Assembly: GCA_963815295.1 (NCBI GenBank)
Contig: CAWFFZ010000008.1
Location: forward strand, 1,054,001 to 1,118,000
Reading direction: 5' to 3'
Length of the DNA stretch: 64,000 nucleotides
Origin: JACDHG01 sp963815295
Lineage (GTDB): Bacteria; Actinomycetota; Actinomycetes; Propionibacteriales; Nocardioidaceae
Below, in pieces: positions 1 through 8,466 of the stretch. The position numbers and the translations under genes are program-made. A model generated the notes under the pieces. That model was given only the letters and a program-made list of their open reading frames with translations, was not told the DNA's origin and made no database searches. How positions within the stretch are numbered: the stretch's first letter is position 1; each line of letters begins with the position of its first letter.

Positions 1-143
1 GAGGTCTTCCTCACCTCGACAACCCGCGATGTGCAGGGCCTCCACCAGCTCGACGACACCACCTACTCGCAGCAGCAGCCGGTCACCCAACGCCGTTCCG
101 GCGACAGTGGGAAGCCATGAAGCCGAAGGACGTCGACCCCTAG
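1..143 (+). CDS. C-terminal end of an aminodeoxychorismate lyase-like (class IV aminotransferase) protein, frameshifted
   Basis: Only the last part of the gene lies in the window. Frame 1 opens with EVFLTSTTRDVQGLH, which resembles the C-terminal FLTSTTRDVQ motif of PabC / class IV PLP-dependent aminotransferases; these release p-aminobenzoate for folate synthesis. Frame 1 stops at 118-120. Another frame from about base 85 to a TAG at 141-143 reads FRRQWEAMKPKDVDP, ending in the acidic DxDP tail usual for this family, so the gene probably has one frameshift near 75-95. It converges on and overlaps by a few bases the minus-strand gene that follows. The family call rests on a short stretch. Confidence 0.5.
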   Translation, partial: GLPHLDNPRCAGPPPARRHHLLAAAAGHPTPFRRQWEAMKPKDVDP

Positions 144-607
144 ACCATCACTGGCGCCGATTGCTGCCCGGGCTCGGCCGCCAGCAGCCGGTCGACCAGC
201 CGTCCGAAGACCCGCTGCGAGAGCAGCCGGGCAGGCGCGTCCAGCACGCTCCCGGCTGCGTCGGACGCTCGCCTGCTTCTGCCCACCGCACGTGCGCTCC
301 CGACGCGGTCGGACGCCACCGACAGCTCAGCCCAACCGATGACGACACTGCCCCGTTTCTCGATCCGGCAGTCGACCCGGATCGTCGTCCACTGGTGGAT
401 GCCAGGCGGTGACCTCCATCGGGTCGTCGAACCCGAGTGGCCCGAACGACGTACGGGCGTGAAGGCGACCCGACGCCGACGAGCCGAGCCGGTCGAGGTG
501 ACGACGGTGAAGGGGATGTGGCGGCCGTGGCTCTCCCAGTCGGTCAGCCGCTGCCACGCTTCGTCGGCTGAGAGCACGGTGTCGCGCTCGATCACGAACT
601 GGACCAC
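140..607 (-). pseudogene. SRPBCC-family (polyketide cyclase-like) protein, broken by several frameshifts
   Basis: The likely GTG start at 607 gives VVQFVIERDTVLSADEAW, the usual opening strand and helix of a SRPBCC/START-like ligand-binding fold. Continuity then moves between frames: a second frame supplies FGPLGFDDPMEVTAWHPP at about 400-450, and the first frame resumes with CRIEKRGSVVIGWAEL and ends VFGRLVDRLLAAEP before the stop at 140. At least two, probably four, indels are needed for one protein of about 150 residues. The order of the segments fits a single family member. It could be a true pseudogene or a poorly sequenced intact gene; the second fits the other frameshifts in this window. 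Ligand unknown. Confidence 0.5.
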
Positions 608-612
608 CTCGG

Positions 613-1179
613 CTACCGCGGGCGGCGACCGTAGCTGCCCGCTTGCGCTCGCGATAGGCGGCGACGTTGACCCGGTTGCCGCAGGTGCGGGCGTCGCAGT
701 AGCGCTTGGAGCGGTTGCGGGACAGGTCGACCAGAACGGCATCACAGTCGGGAGCGTCACAGCGGCGCAGCCGGTCGGTCTCGCCGGCCGCGACCACGTG
801 CGCTATTGCGATGCCACCGTCAACCGCAAGGTGCTCGGCGAGGCCGGCCCCGGGGGAGAAGTAGTGGAGATGCCAGCCGTGGCCGTCGTGGTCGCTCAGC
901 CGTGGACGCATCGGCGATTTCGCCACGAGGGCGTTGACGCCAGCTCGCGATCTGCGCGGGGTCGCTGGCCCCGAACAGTGCATGCAGACGGCCCCGGACG
1001 GCATACAGGGGTTCGAGGCGGTCGTACTCACGGGGGTCGACGCCTGAGACGTGATGCTGCTCGACGAACGCCTGCACCGCCGACGCGTGCGGTAGGCCTT
1101 CACCACCGCCGCACTCGGGCGCGGTGTTGACGAACTCGACGACCACCTGCAGGGAGAGTTCGGTGTCGTGGCTGAACAT
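613..1179 (-). pseudogene. ABATE / CGNR zinc-finger domain transcriptional regulator, frameshifted
   Basis: The N-terminal half starts at ATG 1179 and contains VVVEFVNTAP, typical of the ABATE (stress-induced) domain. After an apparent single-base insertion near 945-955 the other frame continues ALVAKSPMRPRLSDHDG and carries a C-terminal zinc finger: Cys-x4-Cys, then CDARTCGNR, followed by a basic AAYRERKRA tail. This is the zf-CGNR signature of a small family of putative DNA-binding regulators. A TAG in a third frame at 613-615 is the likely stop. It lies downstream of ssgB on the same strand. Target genes cannot be inferred. The frameshift looks like the ones in essential genes elsewhere here, so the gene may be intact in the organism. 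Confidence 0.6.
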
Positions 1180-1261
1180 CACGCGCTCCAGCGTAGTGGC
1201 GCGCCAAGGAGGAGCTGGTCAACAGACGGGAGGGTCGCGCCAGCAGGGGTACGTCGGTTGG

Positions 1262-1679
1262 TCAGCTGAGCAGCTGGCCGATCACGAGGTCGATGTCGAC
1301 GTGCGACGCCTCGGAGCCCGATGGGACGAGTGCCTCGCAACGCAGCAGGAAGTCGGACACTTCGTGGCTCTGCGCCTGCATGAGCGCCTCTCCCTCGGGG
1401 GAGGTGAGCTCGATGATCGTGACAGCACGGCCGAGTGAGTCGAGGCATGGCCACACGTGGACATCCCCGTCACCGGTCGGTGTGAAGATGCCTCGGGGCG
1501 AGGAGGTCGCGGCCGAACACCCAGCACACCTCTGTGCCGCCGGTGTCGAAGCAGGCAGCGACCGCGTAGGGGTCACTGCTGTCGTAGCGCAACTCTGCCT
1601 CGAGCGGCGTCACGGCCCCGTCGGCATCGATGAGCTCCAAGGTGAGTGCGCGAGTCAGGCTGACGGGTGCGATGTCCAT
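1262..1679 (-). CDS. ssgB: SsgA/SsgB-family sporulation and cell-division regulator (one apparent frameshift)
   Basis: This is an SsgA-like protein (SALP). In Streptomyces SsgB recruits FtsZ to sporulation septa. The start ATG at 1679 has a strong AGGAGG about 5 nt upstream. Family landmarks in order: LRYDSSDPYAV, CWVFGRDLLA, FTPTGDGDVHVWP, SPEGEALMQA and LRCEALVPSGSE. The frame changes between GRDLLA and RGIFTPTG at a run of four C residues (near 1492-1497); deleting one C restores a protein of about 138 residues, the normal family length. Base-call error is the simplest reading. SsgB is the most widely conserved SALP and the lack of a long C-terminus fits it, but SsgA-like paralogues cannot be excluded. 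Confidence 0.8.
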
Positions 1680-1956
1680 GCTGTCCTCCTGCCGACTGCG
1701 GCTTCCCACTTGATTTAACGCGTGAACGAACAAGACGTGACGGTGAACCGAGAACTAAATCGGGGAATTCTCAAGTTCGTGGGCGGCAAACGGGACCTTA
1801 GGAGACATACTCGCAGATGGAGACGGCGAAATGTCGCTCGGTGTGGTTGACCGATCACGTCACGATAGACCTTCGTGCCCTGTTTTCGTCGGGTCGTGAG
1901 CCGTGCGCTAGCCTGTGCCGACCCCCGATGAAACCTGTCGGTGGGCGCAGAAACCG

Positions 1957-2028
1957 GGGCGATTGGCGCAGTGGTAGCGCGCTTCGTTCACACCGAAGAG
2001 GTCACTGGTTCGAACCCAGTATCGCCCA
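1957..2028 (+). tRNA. tRNA-Val (anticodon CAC)
   Basis: All four arms can be drawn. The acceptor stem pairs 1957-1963 (GGGCGAT) with 2021-2027 (ATCGCCC). The anticodon stem pairs 1982-1986 with 1994-1998 around loop TTCACAC, giving anticodon CAC at 1989-1991, which reads GUG. The T stem ACTGG/CCAGT encloses TTCGAAC. The discriminator is A2028 and CCA is not encoded in full (the DNA continues CCT). A TAGCCT at 1911-1916 is a possible -10 box. There is no flanking integrase, so this copy is not marked as an attachment site. Confidence 0.95.
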
Positions 2029-2076
2029 CCTCAATAGAGCCAGCTGACCTGCGCTTTGGGATCTGAAGCGGTTCTG

Positions 2077-2271
2077 TCACCAAGGGGTGGAGAGAAAGCG
2101 TTCAAGCGGGTCGACGAGGACCGTGATCGCGACGAAGGTGGCGACCGCGACCCCGGCCACAACCATCAGCCCGCCGCCGAGCCGCTTGGTCAGGAACGTG
2201 TAGGCGCCGAGCATCGCGACGACGAGCCCGGAGATGCCGGTGAACAGTCCAAAGCCGAGCATCGTGCTCAT
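2077..2271 (-). CDS. small two-helix membrane protein
   Basis: A 64-residue ORF starts at ATG 2271 with GTGAGG just upstream. It consists almost entirely of two hydrophobic segments, about residues 5-25 and 31-52, joined by TFLTKRLGGG, with a short C-terminal tail ending FLSTPW. It lies downstream of the PhoX-type phosphatase gene on the same strand, separated by 56 bases, and may be cotranscribed. I do not recognise a family. Support for its reality is the start context, clean hydrophobic architecture and position between two well-defined features. Confidence 0.55.
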   Translation of the reverse strand: MSTMLGFGLFTGISGLVVAMLGAYTFLTKRLGGGLMVVAGVAVATFVAITVLVDPLERFLSTPW

Positions 2272-2327
2272 CGCCTCACCGTACGTGAACCGGGTGACGC
2301 GTGGCCCCGCCCGCGGAGAGATTTCGG

Positions 2328-3848
2328 TCAGACGCCGATGCGGTTCCACGGCCCCCAGATCGCAAACGACATACCGCGGCTCGCCTGGATGTTGACGAAC
2401 AAGGTGTGACCGCCGGGGGAGAACGTCGATCCGGCGAACTCGTCGCCGAATCGAGGCGTGCCGGCCGAACTGACCAGACGGTTCAGCGCGATGTCCCACA
2501 GGTGGCCGCCACGCGACAGGCCGCGGATGTAGTTGTCGATCGTGCTGTCCTCACACACGACGAGGGTGCCTCGGCGACTCGTCGTGATGTTGTCCGGGAA
2601 GTCGAACCTGAGGTTGGCCTCGGCGTCGTCGACGGGAGCCTGATAGATGATCTGCAGCGTCTTCGATCGGGTGTGGTAAGCCCACACCTGCCCGTTGCCC
2701 TTGCCGAACCCGGTCGCGTTGTCGTCGTTGGGCGGGACTTCGTCGTCCGGGTCGCCCCAGTCCTGCTCGGCGCCGGCCCCACCCTGGGTCGACGTGAAGT
2801 AGACGACGCCCTTGTCGTATACCTGGCCCTCGAGCCGCGAGAAGAGCGCGGCCCCTTTCGCGCGTCCCTGGTCGCCGACGGCGACCAGTGCCGTGTCGTT
2901 CGAAGTGGGGGCTTCCTCGCCCTCCGTGTAGGGGTAAGTCGTGTTCGGCTCGTCGATGTCGACCCACTCGACCTTGTAGGTAGCTCGGTGAGGCTGCCGT
3001 GCCTCCAGGTGGGCGTTGGGCCGACCCTTGACCGCGAGCATCTGCAGTCGACCTTCGTTGTCGAGCCGGCCAGTCTTCATCGGGTTGTTCTTCGGGATGT
3101 AGCGGTAGAACCCGGAGGCGAACTCGAAGTTGTCCTCGGTCAGGTAGAGGATCCCGTCCTCGGGGTCGAACGAGACGGCCTCGTGTGGGAAGCGCCCTGC
3201 CTGGGTGATCGGCTGTCGGTCGCTCTGGCCGTCGGCCGGCACCTCGAAGACGTAGCCGTGTGGCTTTTCGAGCAGAACGTTGGATGCTCCGGTGAAGTCA
3301 GGAGCGACGTCGGGTCCGTTGATCGTTTCCTCGCAGGTGATCCACGAGCCCCACGGCATCACGCCGCCGCTGCAGTTGAACATCGTCCCGTTCAAGCTCG
3401 TGTAGGAGTCCACCACTCGGCCATACCGAGTCACCTCGACGGTCGTTGTTCCAGCGCCGGCTTGGGCGTCGTACGGCGTGCCCGGCCCGAACGCCGGAGT
3501 GTTCGGCGAGTTCGTGATCTCGTGGTTGCGGACCAAGATGATGTGGCCGTTGCGCCCTTGGAAGGCGCCCATCCCGTCGTGGCGGCCGGGGAGCACGGTG
3601 CCGTCGTCCAGCGTCACCGGAACTGCTGTGTCTGTGTCGTGGAACGACCGATAGGAGAAACCCTCCGGAAGATGCAACCGCACCTGTCCATCCCGCTTGT
3701 CCTTGATCGGACGCAACATGCGGTGTGGCGACTGGTGATGGGGCGCAGCGGGTGCGGGCGAGGCCAGCAGGCCCTGGAACGGACCTCCCGCGAGAGCTGC
3801 AACGGTGGCGGCGCCACCCTTGAGAACCGTACGACGTTCCATCGACAT
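2328..3848 (-). CDS. PhoX-family (DUF839) secreted phosphatase with Tat signal
   Basis: 506 residues. The N-terminus MSMERRTVLKGGAATVAAL is a twin-arginine signal (RR at 5-6, then a hydrophobic segment), so the protein should be exported folded. The mature part has the DUF839/PhoX pattern: HIILVRNHE near residue 100, WITCEETINGP, HEAVSFDPEDGILYLTED, a GNGQVWAY stretch, and LVVCEDS followed by FSPGGHTLFVNIQ near the C-terminus. Known PhoX enzymes are metal-dependent alkaline phosphatases that release phosphate outside the cell; many actinobacterial members are uncharacterised, so the substrate is inferred. ATG 3848 has AGGAG 8 nt upstream. The gene follows the PEP mutase-family gene by 25 bases on the same strand. 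No pho box was identified. Confidence 0.88.
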   Translation of the reverse strand: MSMERRTVLKGGAATVAALAGGPFQGLLASPAPAAPHHQSPHRMLRPIKDKRDGQVRLHLPEGFSYRSFHDTDTAVPVTLDDGTVLPGRHDGMGAFQGRNGHIILVRNHEITNSPNTPAFGPGTPYDAQAGAGTTTVEVTRYGRVVDSYTSLNGTMFNCSGGVMPWGSWITCEETINGPDVAPDFTGASNVLLEKPHGYVFEVPADGQSDRQPITQAGRFPHEAVSFDPEDGILYLTEDNFEFASGFYRYIPKNNPMKTGRLDNEGRLQMLAVKGRPNAHLEARQPHRATYKVEWVDIDEPNTTYPYTEGEEAPTSNDTALVAVGDQGRAKGAALFSRLEGQVYDKGVVYFTSTQGGAGAEQDWGDPDDEVPPNDDNATGFGKGNGQVWAYHTRSKTLQIIYQAPVDDAEANLRFDFPDNITTSRRGTLVVCEDSTIDNYIRGLSRGGHLWDIALNRLVSSAGTPRFGDEFAGSTFSPGGHTLFVNIQASRGMSFAIWGPWNRIGV

Positions 3849-3873
3849 TGGCTGATCTCCTCATGTTTGGGTC

Positions 3874-4680
3874 TTAGCGGCCGAAGACCGCATCGACGTT
3901 CGGTAATTGCTCGAACCGAGAGAACGTGCCCGAGTCCGAGATCTCCTCGGCGGCCTTCAGGAATCCATCCCATGCGGTCCGCGCGAGTGTGCCTCCCACG
4001 CTGATCCGGCGAACTCCTAGGTCGGCCGCCTCAGCAACAGTGGTGAACGGCGCATTGATGAGCAGGTTCACCGGCTTGGGTGACACCGCGGACACAATCG
4101 CGGCGACGTGATCCAGCTGGTCGAGCCGGGGAGCGTAGAGACAGTCGGCGCCCGCCTCGGCGTACGCGCGCAGCCGTTTGATCGTCTCGTCGATGTCCGG
4201 GCGGCCGCGCACGAAAGCCTCGCAGCGACCGGTGAGGACGATCCCCGTGCCGCTCTCGTCGATCGCTTGTCGCGCGGCGCTGATGCGCTCCACGGCCAGG
4301 TCGAACTCGAAGAGCGGATCAGCCTCGTCGCCTGTGAAGTCCTCGATCGACAGCCCGGCGATCCCCGTCTCCGCGGCCAGCTTGACGTTCGCTCCGACCT
4401 CGGTGGGGTCGACTGCGTAGCCACCTTCGAAGTCAGCGTTCACCGGCACGGTCACGGCCTCGGCGATGGTCCGCAGATGCTCGAGCGCGTCGTTGCGGGT
4501 GACCTCGCCGTCCGCACGACCCAGCGTCCACGCCAACCCGGCACTCGTCGTCGCCAACGCCTTGAAGCCCAGCTGTTCCAAGGCCCGCGCGCTCCCCACG
4601 TCGTAGGGGTTCGGCATCACGAAACATCCCGAGGAATGCAGGCGGTGGAAAGCGGCGATCGGATCGTCAGCAACGTTCAT
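3874..4680 (-). CDS. isocitrate lyase / PEP mutase superfamily protein
   Basis: 268 residues from ATG 4680; an in-frame upstream start at 4695 is possible, but 4680 better fits the family opening ADDPIAAFHRLHSSGCFVMPNP. The TIM-barrel landmarks are ALATTSAGLAW, the metal-binding strand VNADFEGGY, GLSIEDFTG and TGRCEAFVRGRPD. The lyase motif KKCGH and the PEP mutase EDK loop are both absent, so a true isocitrate lyase or phosphonate-forming PEP mutase is unlikely. The closest functional types are oxaloacetate decarboxylase or methylisocitrate-lyase-like enzymes acting on 2-oxo- or hydroxy-diacids. It is upstream of the PhoX-type gene and probably cotranscribed. Substrate unknown. Confidence 0.8.
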   Translation of the reverse strand: MNVADDPIAAFHRLHSSGCFVMPNPYDVGSARALEQLGFKALATTSAGLAWTLGRADGEVTRNDALEHLRTIAEAVTVPVNADFEGGYAVDPTEVGANVKLAAETGIAGLSIEDFTGDEADPLFEFDLAVERISAARQAIDESGTGIVLTGRCEAFVRGRPDIDETIKRLRAYAEAGADCLYAPRLDQLDHVAAIVSAVSPKPVNLLINAPFTTVAEAADLGVRRISVGGTLARTAWDGFLKAAEEISDSGTFSRFEQLPNVDAVFGR

Positions 4681-4829
4681 GCCATACCTCGTCAAGAGAC
4701 CGGAGACAGCACTCTATTGCGATCCGGCCACGAACGCCGTTCGACCTCCGGCGAGCGTGTGTCCAGGTCATCGAGGGGTGCCAGCTGCGTGGCCGACGAA
4801 ACCGGCGCGACGTAGGAAGCCCGCCTGGA

Positions 4830-4835
4830 TACGAT
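4830..4835 (+). promoter_or_regulatory. candidate -10 box (TACGAT) for thrS
   Basis: TACGAT matches the actinobacterial TANNNT -10 pattern and lies 63 nt before the thrS start. No convincing -35 hexamer is visible. I looked for T-box elements in 4681-4898 and saw none. Confidence 0.4.
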
Positions 4836-4898
4836 CGAGGCGCAGCAGGCCGCCCGCGCCAAGGTCGAGCGGCATACCCGTTTTTGAAGGAGAACCCA

Positions 4899-6920
4899 GT
4901 GCCAGAGATCGTCGTCACCGTCGTCAGCGAAGCCGAGCGCGCTGAGCGGACCGCGACGACGGGCACGAAGGCCTGGGAGCTCTTCAGCGAAAACTCCGAC
5001 GTGATAGCGGCCCGGGTTGGCGACCAGCTCCGCGACCTGTCGCACGAGCTGGAGGACGGGGACGTCGTCGAGGCTGTCACCATCGACTCGTCCGACGGGC
5101 GCGACATCCTGCGACATTCGACGGCCCATGTGATGGCGCAAGCCGTTCAGGAGCTGTTTCCCGAGGCCAAGCTCGGGATCGGACCCCCCATCACCGATGG
5201 GTTCTACTACGACTTCGACGTTGCCGAGCCGTTCAAGCCCGCCGACCTCGACGCCATTGCCACCAAGATGCGCAAGATCATCAAGGAGGGGCAGAAGTTC
5301 TCCCGCCGCGCTGTCAGCGACGACGAGGCGGGCCAGGAGCTCGTCGACGAGCCCTACAAGCTCGAGCTGATCGGGCTGAAGGGTTCGGCTGCCGCTGACG
5401 TGTCGGCCGCGGACGACGGATCGAGCGTCGAAGTGGGCGGCTCGGAGCTGACCATCTACGACAACCTGAAGCGGGACGGGTCGCTGGCGTGGAAGGACCT
5501 CTGCCGTGGGCCGCACCTGCCGACCACGAAACGCATCCCCGCATTCACCCTGATGCGGTCGGCCGCGGCCTACTGGCGCGGAGACGAGAAGAACGCCTCG
5601 CTGCAACGCATCTACGGCACTGCCTGGGAGAGCAAAAAGGCCCTCGACGCCTACCTCGAGCGGCTCGAGGAGGCTGCCCGGCGCGACCACCGCAAGCTCG
5701 GTCGGGATCTCGACCTGTTCAGCTTCCCCGATGAGATCGGATCAGGGCTCGCGGTGTTCCATCCCAAAGGTGGCGTACTTCGGAAGGTGATGGAGGACTA
5801 CTACCGCGCCGGGCATGTAGAGGCCGGCTACGAATTCGTCTATAGCCCGCACATCACCAAGAAGGAGCTGTTCGAAACCTCCGGCCACCTCGAGTGGTTC
5901 GCCGAGGGCATGTACCCGCCCATGCACATCGACGAGGAGCTCGACGATCAGGGCAACATCAAGAAGCCCGGCCAGGACTACTACCTCAAACCGATGAACT
6001 GTCCGTTCCACTGTCTGATCTTCCGGTCGCGCGGACGGTCCTACCGTGAGCTTCCGCTTCGACTTTTCGAGTTCGGGTCCGTTTATCGCTACGAGAAGTC
6101 TGGCGTGGTGCACGGCCTGACCCGAGTACGCGGAATGACCCAGGACGATGCCCACATCTACTGCACGCTCGACCAGCTCGATGGGGAGATCCGCTCGTTG
6201 CTGACGTTCGTCCTCGACCTGCTCCGAGACTACGGGCTCGAGGACTTCTACCTCGAGCTGTCCACCCGCGACGAAACGAAGTCGATCGGCACCGACGAGG
6301 AGTGGGAGCGTGCTACCAACGCGCTGAAGTCGGCGGCCGAGGCGAGTGGCCTCGAACTGGTCCTCGATCCGGGCGGCGCGGCGTTCTACGCACCGAAGAT
6401 CTCCGTTCAGGCCCGCGATGCCATCGGCCGCACGTGGCAGCTGTCGACGATCCAGGTCGACCTGATGGAGCCTCAGCGGTTCGAGCTCGAGTACACCGCA
6501 CCGGACGGCTCACGCCCGCGTCCGGTGATGATCCACCGGGCGCTGTTCGGGTCGATCGAGCGTTTCCTCGGCGTGCTTACCGAGCATTACGCCGGCGCGT
6601 TCCCGCCCTGGCTCGCTCCCGTGCAGGTCACCGCGATCCCGATCGCGGAGCGACACGAGGAATTCCTCGCCGACGTCGCCAGGCAGCTACGGGAGAAGGG
6701 GATCCGCGTGGAGGTCGACCTGTCAGATGACCGCATGCAGAAGAAGATCCGCAACGCCCAGCTCCAGAAGGTGCCGTTCATGGTGATCGCCGGCGACCGT
6801 GACGTGGAGGACTCAGCCGTGTCGTTTCGGTATCGCAGTGGCGAGCAGGACAACGGGGTGGCTGTCGACGACGCGGTCGCGCGCATTGTCGACGCCGTGC
6901 AGCGGCGCGTCCAGGTATGA
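4899..6920 (+). CDS. thrS: threonyl-tRNA synthetase
   Basis: Charges tRNA-Thr in the cytoplasm. From GTG 4899, preceded by AAGGAG at 4887-4892, the protein is 673 residues. A TTG at 4884 in frame is inside the ribosome-binding site and is rejected. The order is: N-terminal TGS domain; tRNA-SAD editing domain with HSTAHVMAQ and CRGPHLP; class II catalytic core with the zinc-binding Cys in MNCPFHC (about residue 368), FGSVYRYEKSG (motif 2) and PVMIHRALFGSIERF (motif 3); and a C-terminal anticodon-binding domain with VEVDLSDDRMQKKIRNAQ. Its TGA overlaps the ATG of the HIT gene by 4 nt, as in the mycobacterial thrS / Ap4A-phosphorylase pair. Confidence 0.97.
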   Translation: MPEIVVTVVSEAERAERTATTGTKAWELFSENSDVIAARVGDQLRDLSHELEDGDVVEAVTIDSSDGRDILRHSTAHVMAQAVQELFPEAKLGIGPPITDGFYYDFDVAEPFKPADLDAIATKMRKIIKEGQKFSRRAVSDDEAGQELVDEPYKLELIGLKGSAAADVSAADDGSSVEVGGSELTIYDNLKRDGSLAWKDLCRGPHLPTTKRIPAFTLMRSAAAYWRGDEKNASLQRIYGTAWESKKALDAYLERLEEAARRDHRKLGRDLDLFSFPDEIGSGLAVFHPKGGVLRKVMEDYYRAGHVEAGYEFVYSPHITKKELFETSGHLEWFAEGMYPPMHIDEELDDQGNIKKPGQDYYLKPMNCPFHCLIFRSRGRSYRELPLRLFEFGSVYRYEKSGVVHGLTRVRGMTQDDAHIYCTLDQLDGEIRSLLTFVLDLLRDYGLEDFYLELSTRDETKSIGTDEEWERATNALKSAAEASGLELVLDPGGAAFYAPKISVQARDAIGRTWQLSTIQVDLMEPQRFELEYTAPDGSRPRPVMIHRALFGSIERFLGVLTEHYAGAFPPWLAPVQVTAIPIAERHEEFLADVARQLREKGIRVEVDLSDDRMQKKIRNAQLQKVPFMVIAGDRDVEDSAVSFRYRSGEQDNGVAVDDAVARIVDAVQRRVQV

Positions 6921-7477
6921 CGGGCGACGACTCGCAGTCGACCCACTTCGAAGAGCAGGTGGGTGCGGGCGAACCAGACCCGTTCCTGCGGTTGTGGACC
7001 CCCCACCGGCTCGCTTACATCCTGGGCGAGAACAAGCCGAGGAAGGAGTCCGGCGACGCCTGCCCTTTCTGCACGATTCCCGGGCTTCCCGACCCTGACG
7101 GGTTGGTGGTACGTCGAGGCGATGTCTGCTACGTCGTCCTCAACCTGTACCCCTACAACCCGGGACACCTGATGGTCTGCCCGTTCCGCCATGTCGCTGA
7201 CTACACGGAGCTGACGACCGAAGAAGTGGTCGAGGTCGCCGCGCTGACCCAGCAGGCGATGCAGGCGATGCGGACGGCGTCGAACGCCGACGGGTTCAAC
7301 ATCGGCATGAACCAAGGCACGGTGGCCGGCGCCGGCATCGCAGCCCACCTTCACCAGCACATCGTGCCGCGGTGGGGCGGTGATGCGAACTTCATGCCCG
7401 TCATCGGGCGCACCAAGGTCCTGCCCCAGCTGCTGCGTGACACGCGCGACCTGCTCGCCAACGCCTGGCCGAGCTAG
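6917..7477 (+). CDS. HIT-family protein, probable Ap4A phosphorylase
   Basis: 186 residues, translationally coupled to thrS (ATGA overlap). It has a CPFC pair at residues 49-52, an N-terminal strand LNLYPYNPGHLMVCP, and the catalytic histidine triad HLHQH at about 144-148 followed by IVPRWGGD. In M. tuberculosis the gene after thrS (Rv2613c) encodes an Ap4A phosphorylase with this architecture, so removal of diadenosine tetraphosphate, a side product of aminoacyl-tRNA synthetases, is a reasonable inference. The convergent lipoprotein gene ends 10 nt beyond its stop, leaving no space for an obvious terminator. Confidence 0.9.
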   Translation: MTGDDSQSTHFEEQVGAGEPDPFLRLWTPHRLAYILGENKPRKESGDACPFCTIPGLPDPDGLVVRRGDVCYVVLNLYPYNPGHLMVCPFRHVADYTELTTEEVVEVAALTQQAMQAMRTASNADGFNIGMNQGTVAGAGIAAHLHQHIVPRWGGDANFMPVIGRTKVLPQLLRDTRDLLANAWPS

Positions 7478-7487
7478 CGTCGGGCTG

Positions 7488-8465
7488 TCATTCGGACAAT
7501 GCGGCGAGCGCTTCGGCCGCCCAGGCAAGCTCTGCCTTCGTCGTCTCGATCTCAGCGTCGGAGTAGCCGGCCGATGGCGTGACGTGGAGTTCGGCCACCC
7601 AGTCCGCCGATCGCACGAGCAGGTCGCCGGCCTCTTCGGTGTTCGACAGAGCGAGTACGTCGATGGACGTCTCGAGACCAGTCACTTCGGCGTAGTCGGG
7701 CTCGACGGCCAGCTCCTCGAAGTGGTCTGCGGCCGATGGGTTGTCGGTGAGCGAGATGCTGGCTGCGCCTGGCTGGCCACCCCAAGAGCACTCAACCGAC
7801 TGCCCGACCGAAAGCTCCTCCCGCAGCGCGATCGGCCTGCCGAGCACGGACTCGACGGCACCGTCGGAGACTCCTGCGCACCGGTCGATCGGCCCTGTCT
7901 GCTGTAGGGCCGGGTTGCCCGGTAGCTGCGAGAGCGCCAATCGGGAAAGCTTGATGAGGTCCTTGAGCGGGATCGGACGTGCCACGCGGACAGGGACAAC
8001 GACTGCCACCACGGAGCCCTTCTCAAACGATCGGAGAGTCTGGTGCTCGCCCTCGGTGCGCAGGATCGACGGCGCACCAACCCCGCTCACCGAGCGTGGG
8101 TCGCCACCGGCCTCCTCACCGAACGCCTCCTCAAAGACCAATCGCGAAACGGGTTCGGTCGTCAGCTCCACGCTCACGACCGGCTCGCCAAACTGCTCAC
8201 CCAGGTCGCATCGGACCGTTTCGAGGCGGGGTGGCTGGACCCGCAGGCCCACCACTGTCAGCTGGCGGTCGATGATCTCGGACACCTGTGCCGGTGGCAG
8301 CAGGTCGCACGCCTCCACGTCGACAGGCTGCCCGCGACGGGTCGGCGGAGTGACGCCCGGCTCCTCGTTCGGGCCGCGGTCTTGGCTGCAGCTCAGGAGA
8401 CAGGGGATCGTGGCGGCAACGAGCACCGTCGCCATGACGCGGCGGTGCCCGGCCCTCTGGGTCAC
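7488..8465 (-). CDS. putative lipoprotein, DUF3558-like
   Basis: 325 residues starting at GTG 8465, one base after the TGA of the EF-G-like gene, so translation is probably coupled. The first 27 residues form a lipoprotein signal: RAGHRR basic head, hydrophobic VMATVLVAATIPC, then lipobox LLSC with the lipidated Cys. The mature part looks like two related halves, each with one or two Cys (EACDLLPPAQVSEII, VRCDLG; DRCAGVSDGAVESVLG, VECSWGG). The CDLLPP..V opening resembles DUF3558-type actinobacterial lipoproteins, which often come as such repeats. No enzymatic motif is seen. It is an exported, membrane-anchored protein of unknown role. Confidence 0.7.
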   Translation of the reverse strand: MTQRAGHRRVMATVLVAATIPCLLSCSQDRGPNEEPGVTPPTRRGQPVDVEACDLLPPAQVSEIIDRQLTVVGLRVQPPRLETVRCDLGEQFGEPVVSVELTTEPVSRLVFEEAFGEEAGGDPRSVSGVGAPSILRTEGEHQTLRSFEKGSVVAVVVPVRVARPIPLKDLIKLSRLALSQLPGNPALQQTGPIDRCAGVSDGAVESVLGRPIALREELSVGQSVECSWGGQPGAASISLTDNPSAADHFEELAVEPDYAEVTGLETSIDVLALSNTEEAGDLLVRSADWVAELHVTPSAGYSDAEIETTKAELAWAAEALAALSE

Positions 8466-8466
8466 C

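Noticed and set aside
1957..2028. tRNA-Val as an integration site for a mobile island
   Set aside because: No integrase, no repeated tRNA 3' end and ordinary chromosomal genes on both sides.
2301..4004. 567-codon plus-strand frame opposite the PhoX-type gene
   Set aside because: No recognisable protein pattern, and the minus strand has a complete Tat-PhoX protein.
3874..4680. Phosphonate biosynthesis locus (PEP mutase next to a phosphatase)
   Set aside because: The PEP mutase EDK loop is missing and no phosphonopyruvate decarboxylase or transaminase is nearby.
4681..4898. T-box or other riboswitch leader for thrS
   Set aside because: No TGGNACC-type T-box sequence or specifier stem was visible; only a -10 candidate.
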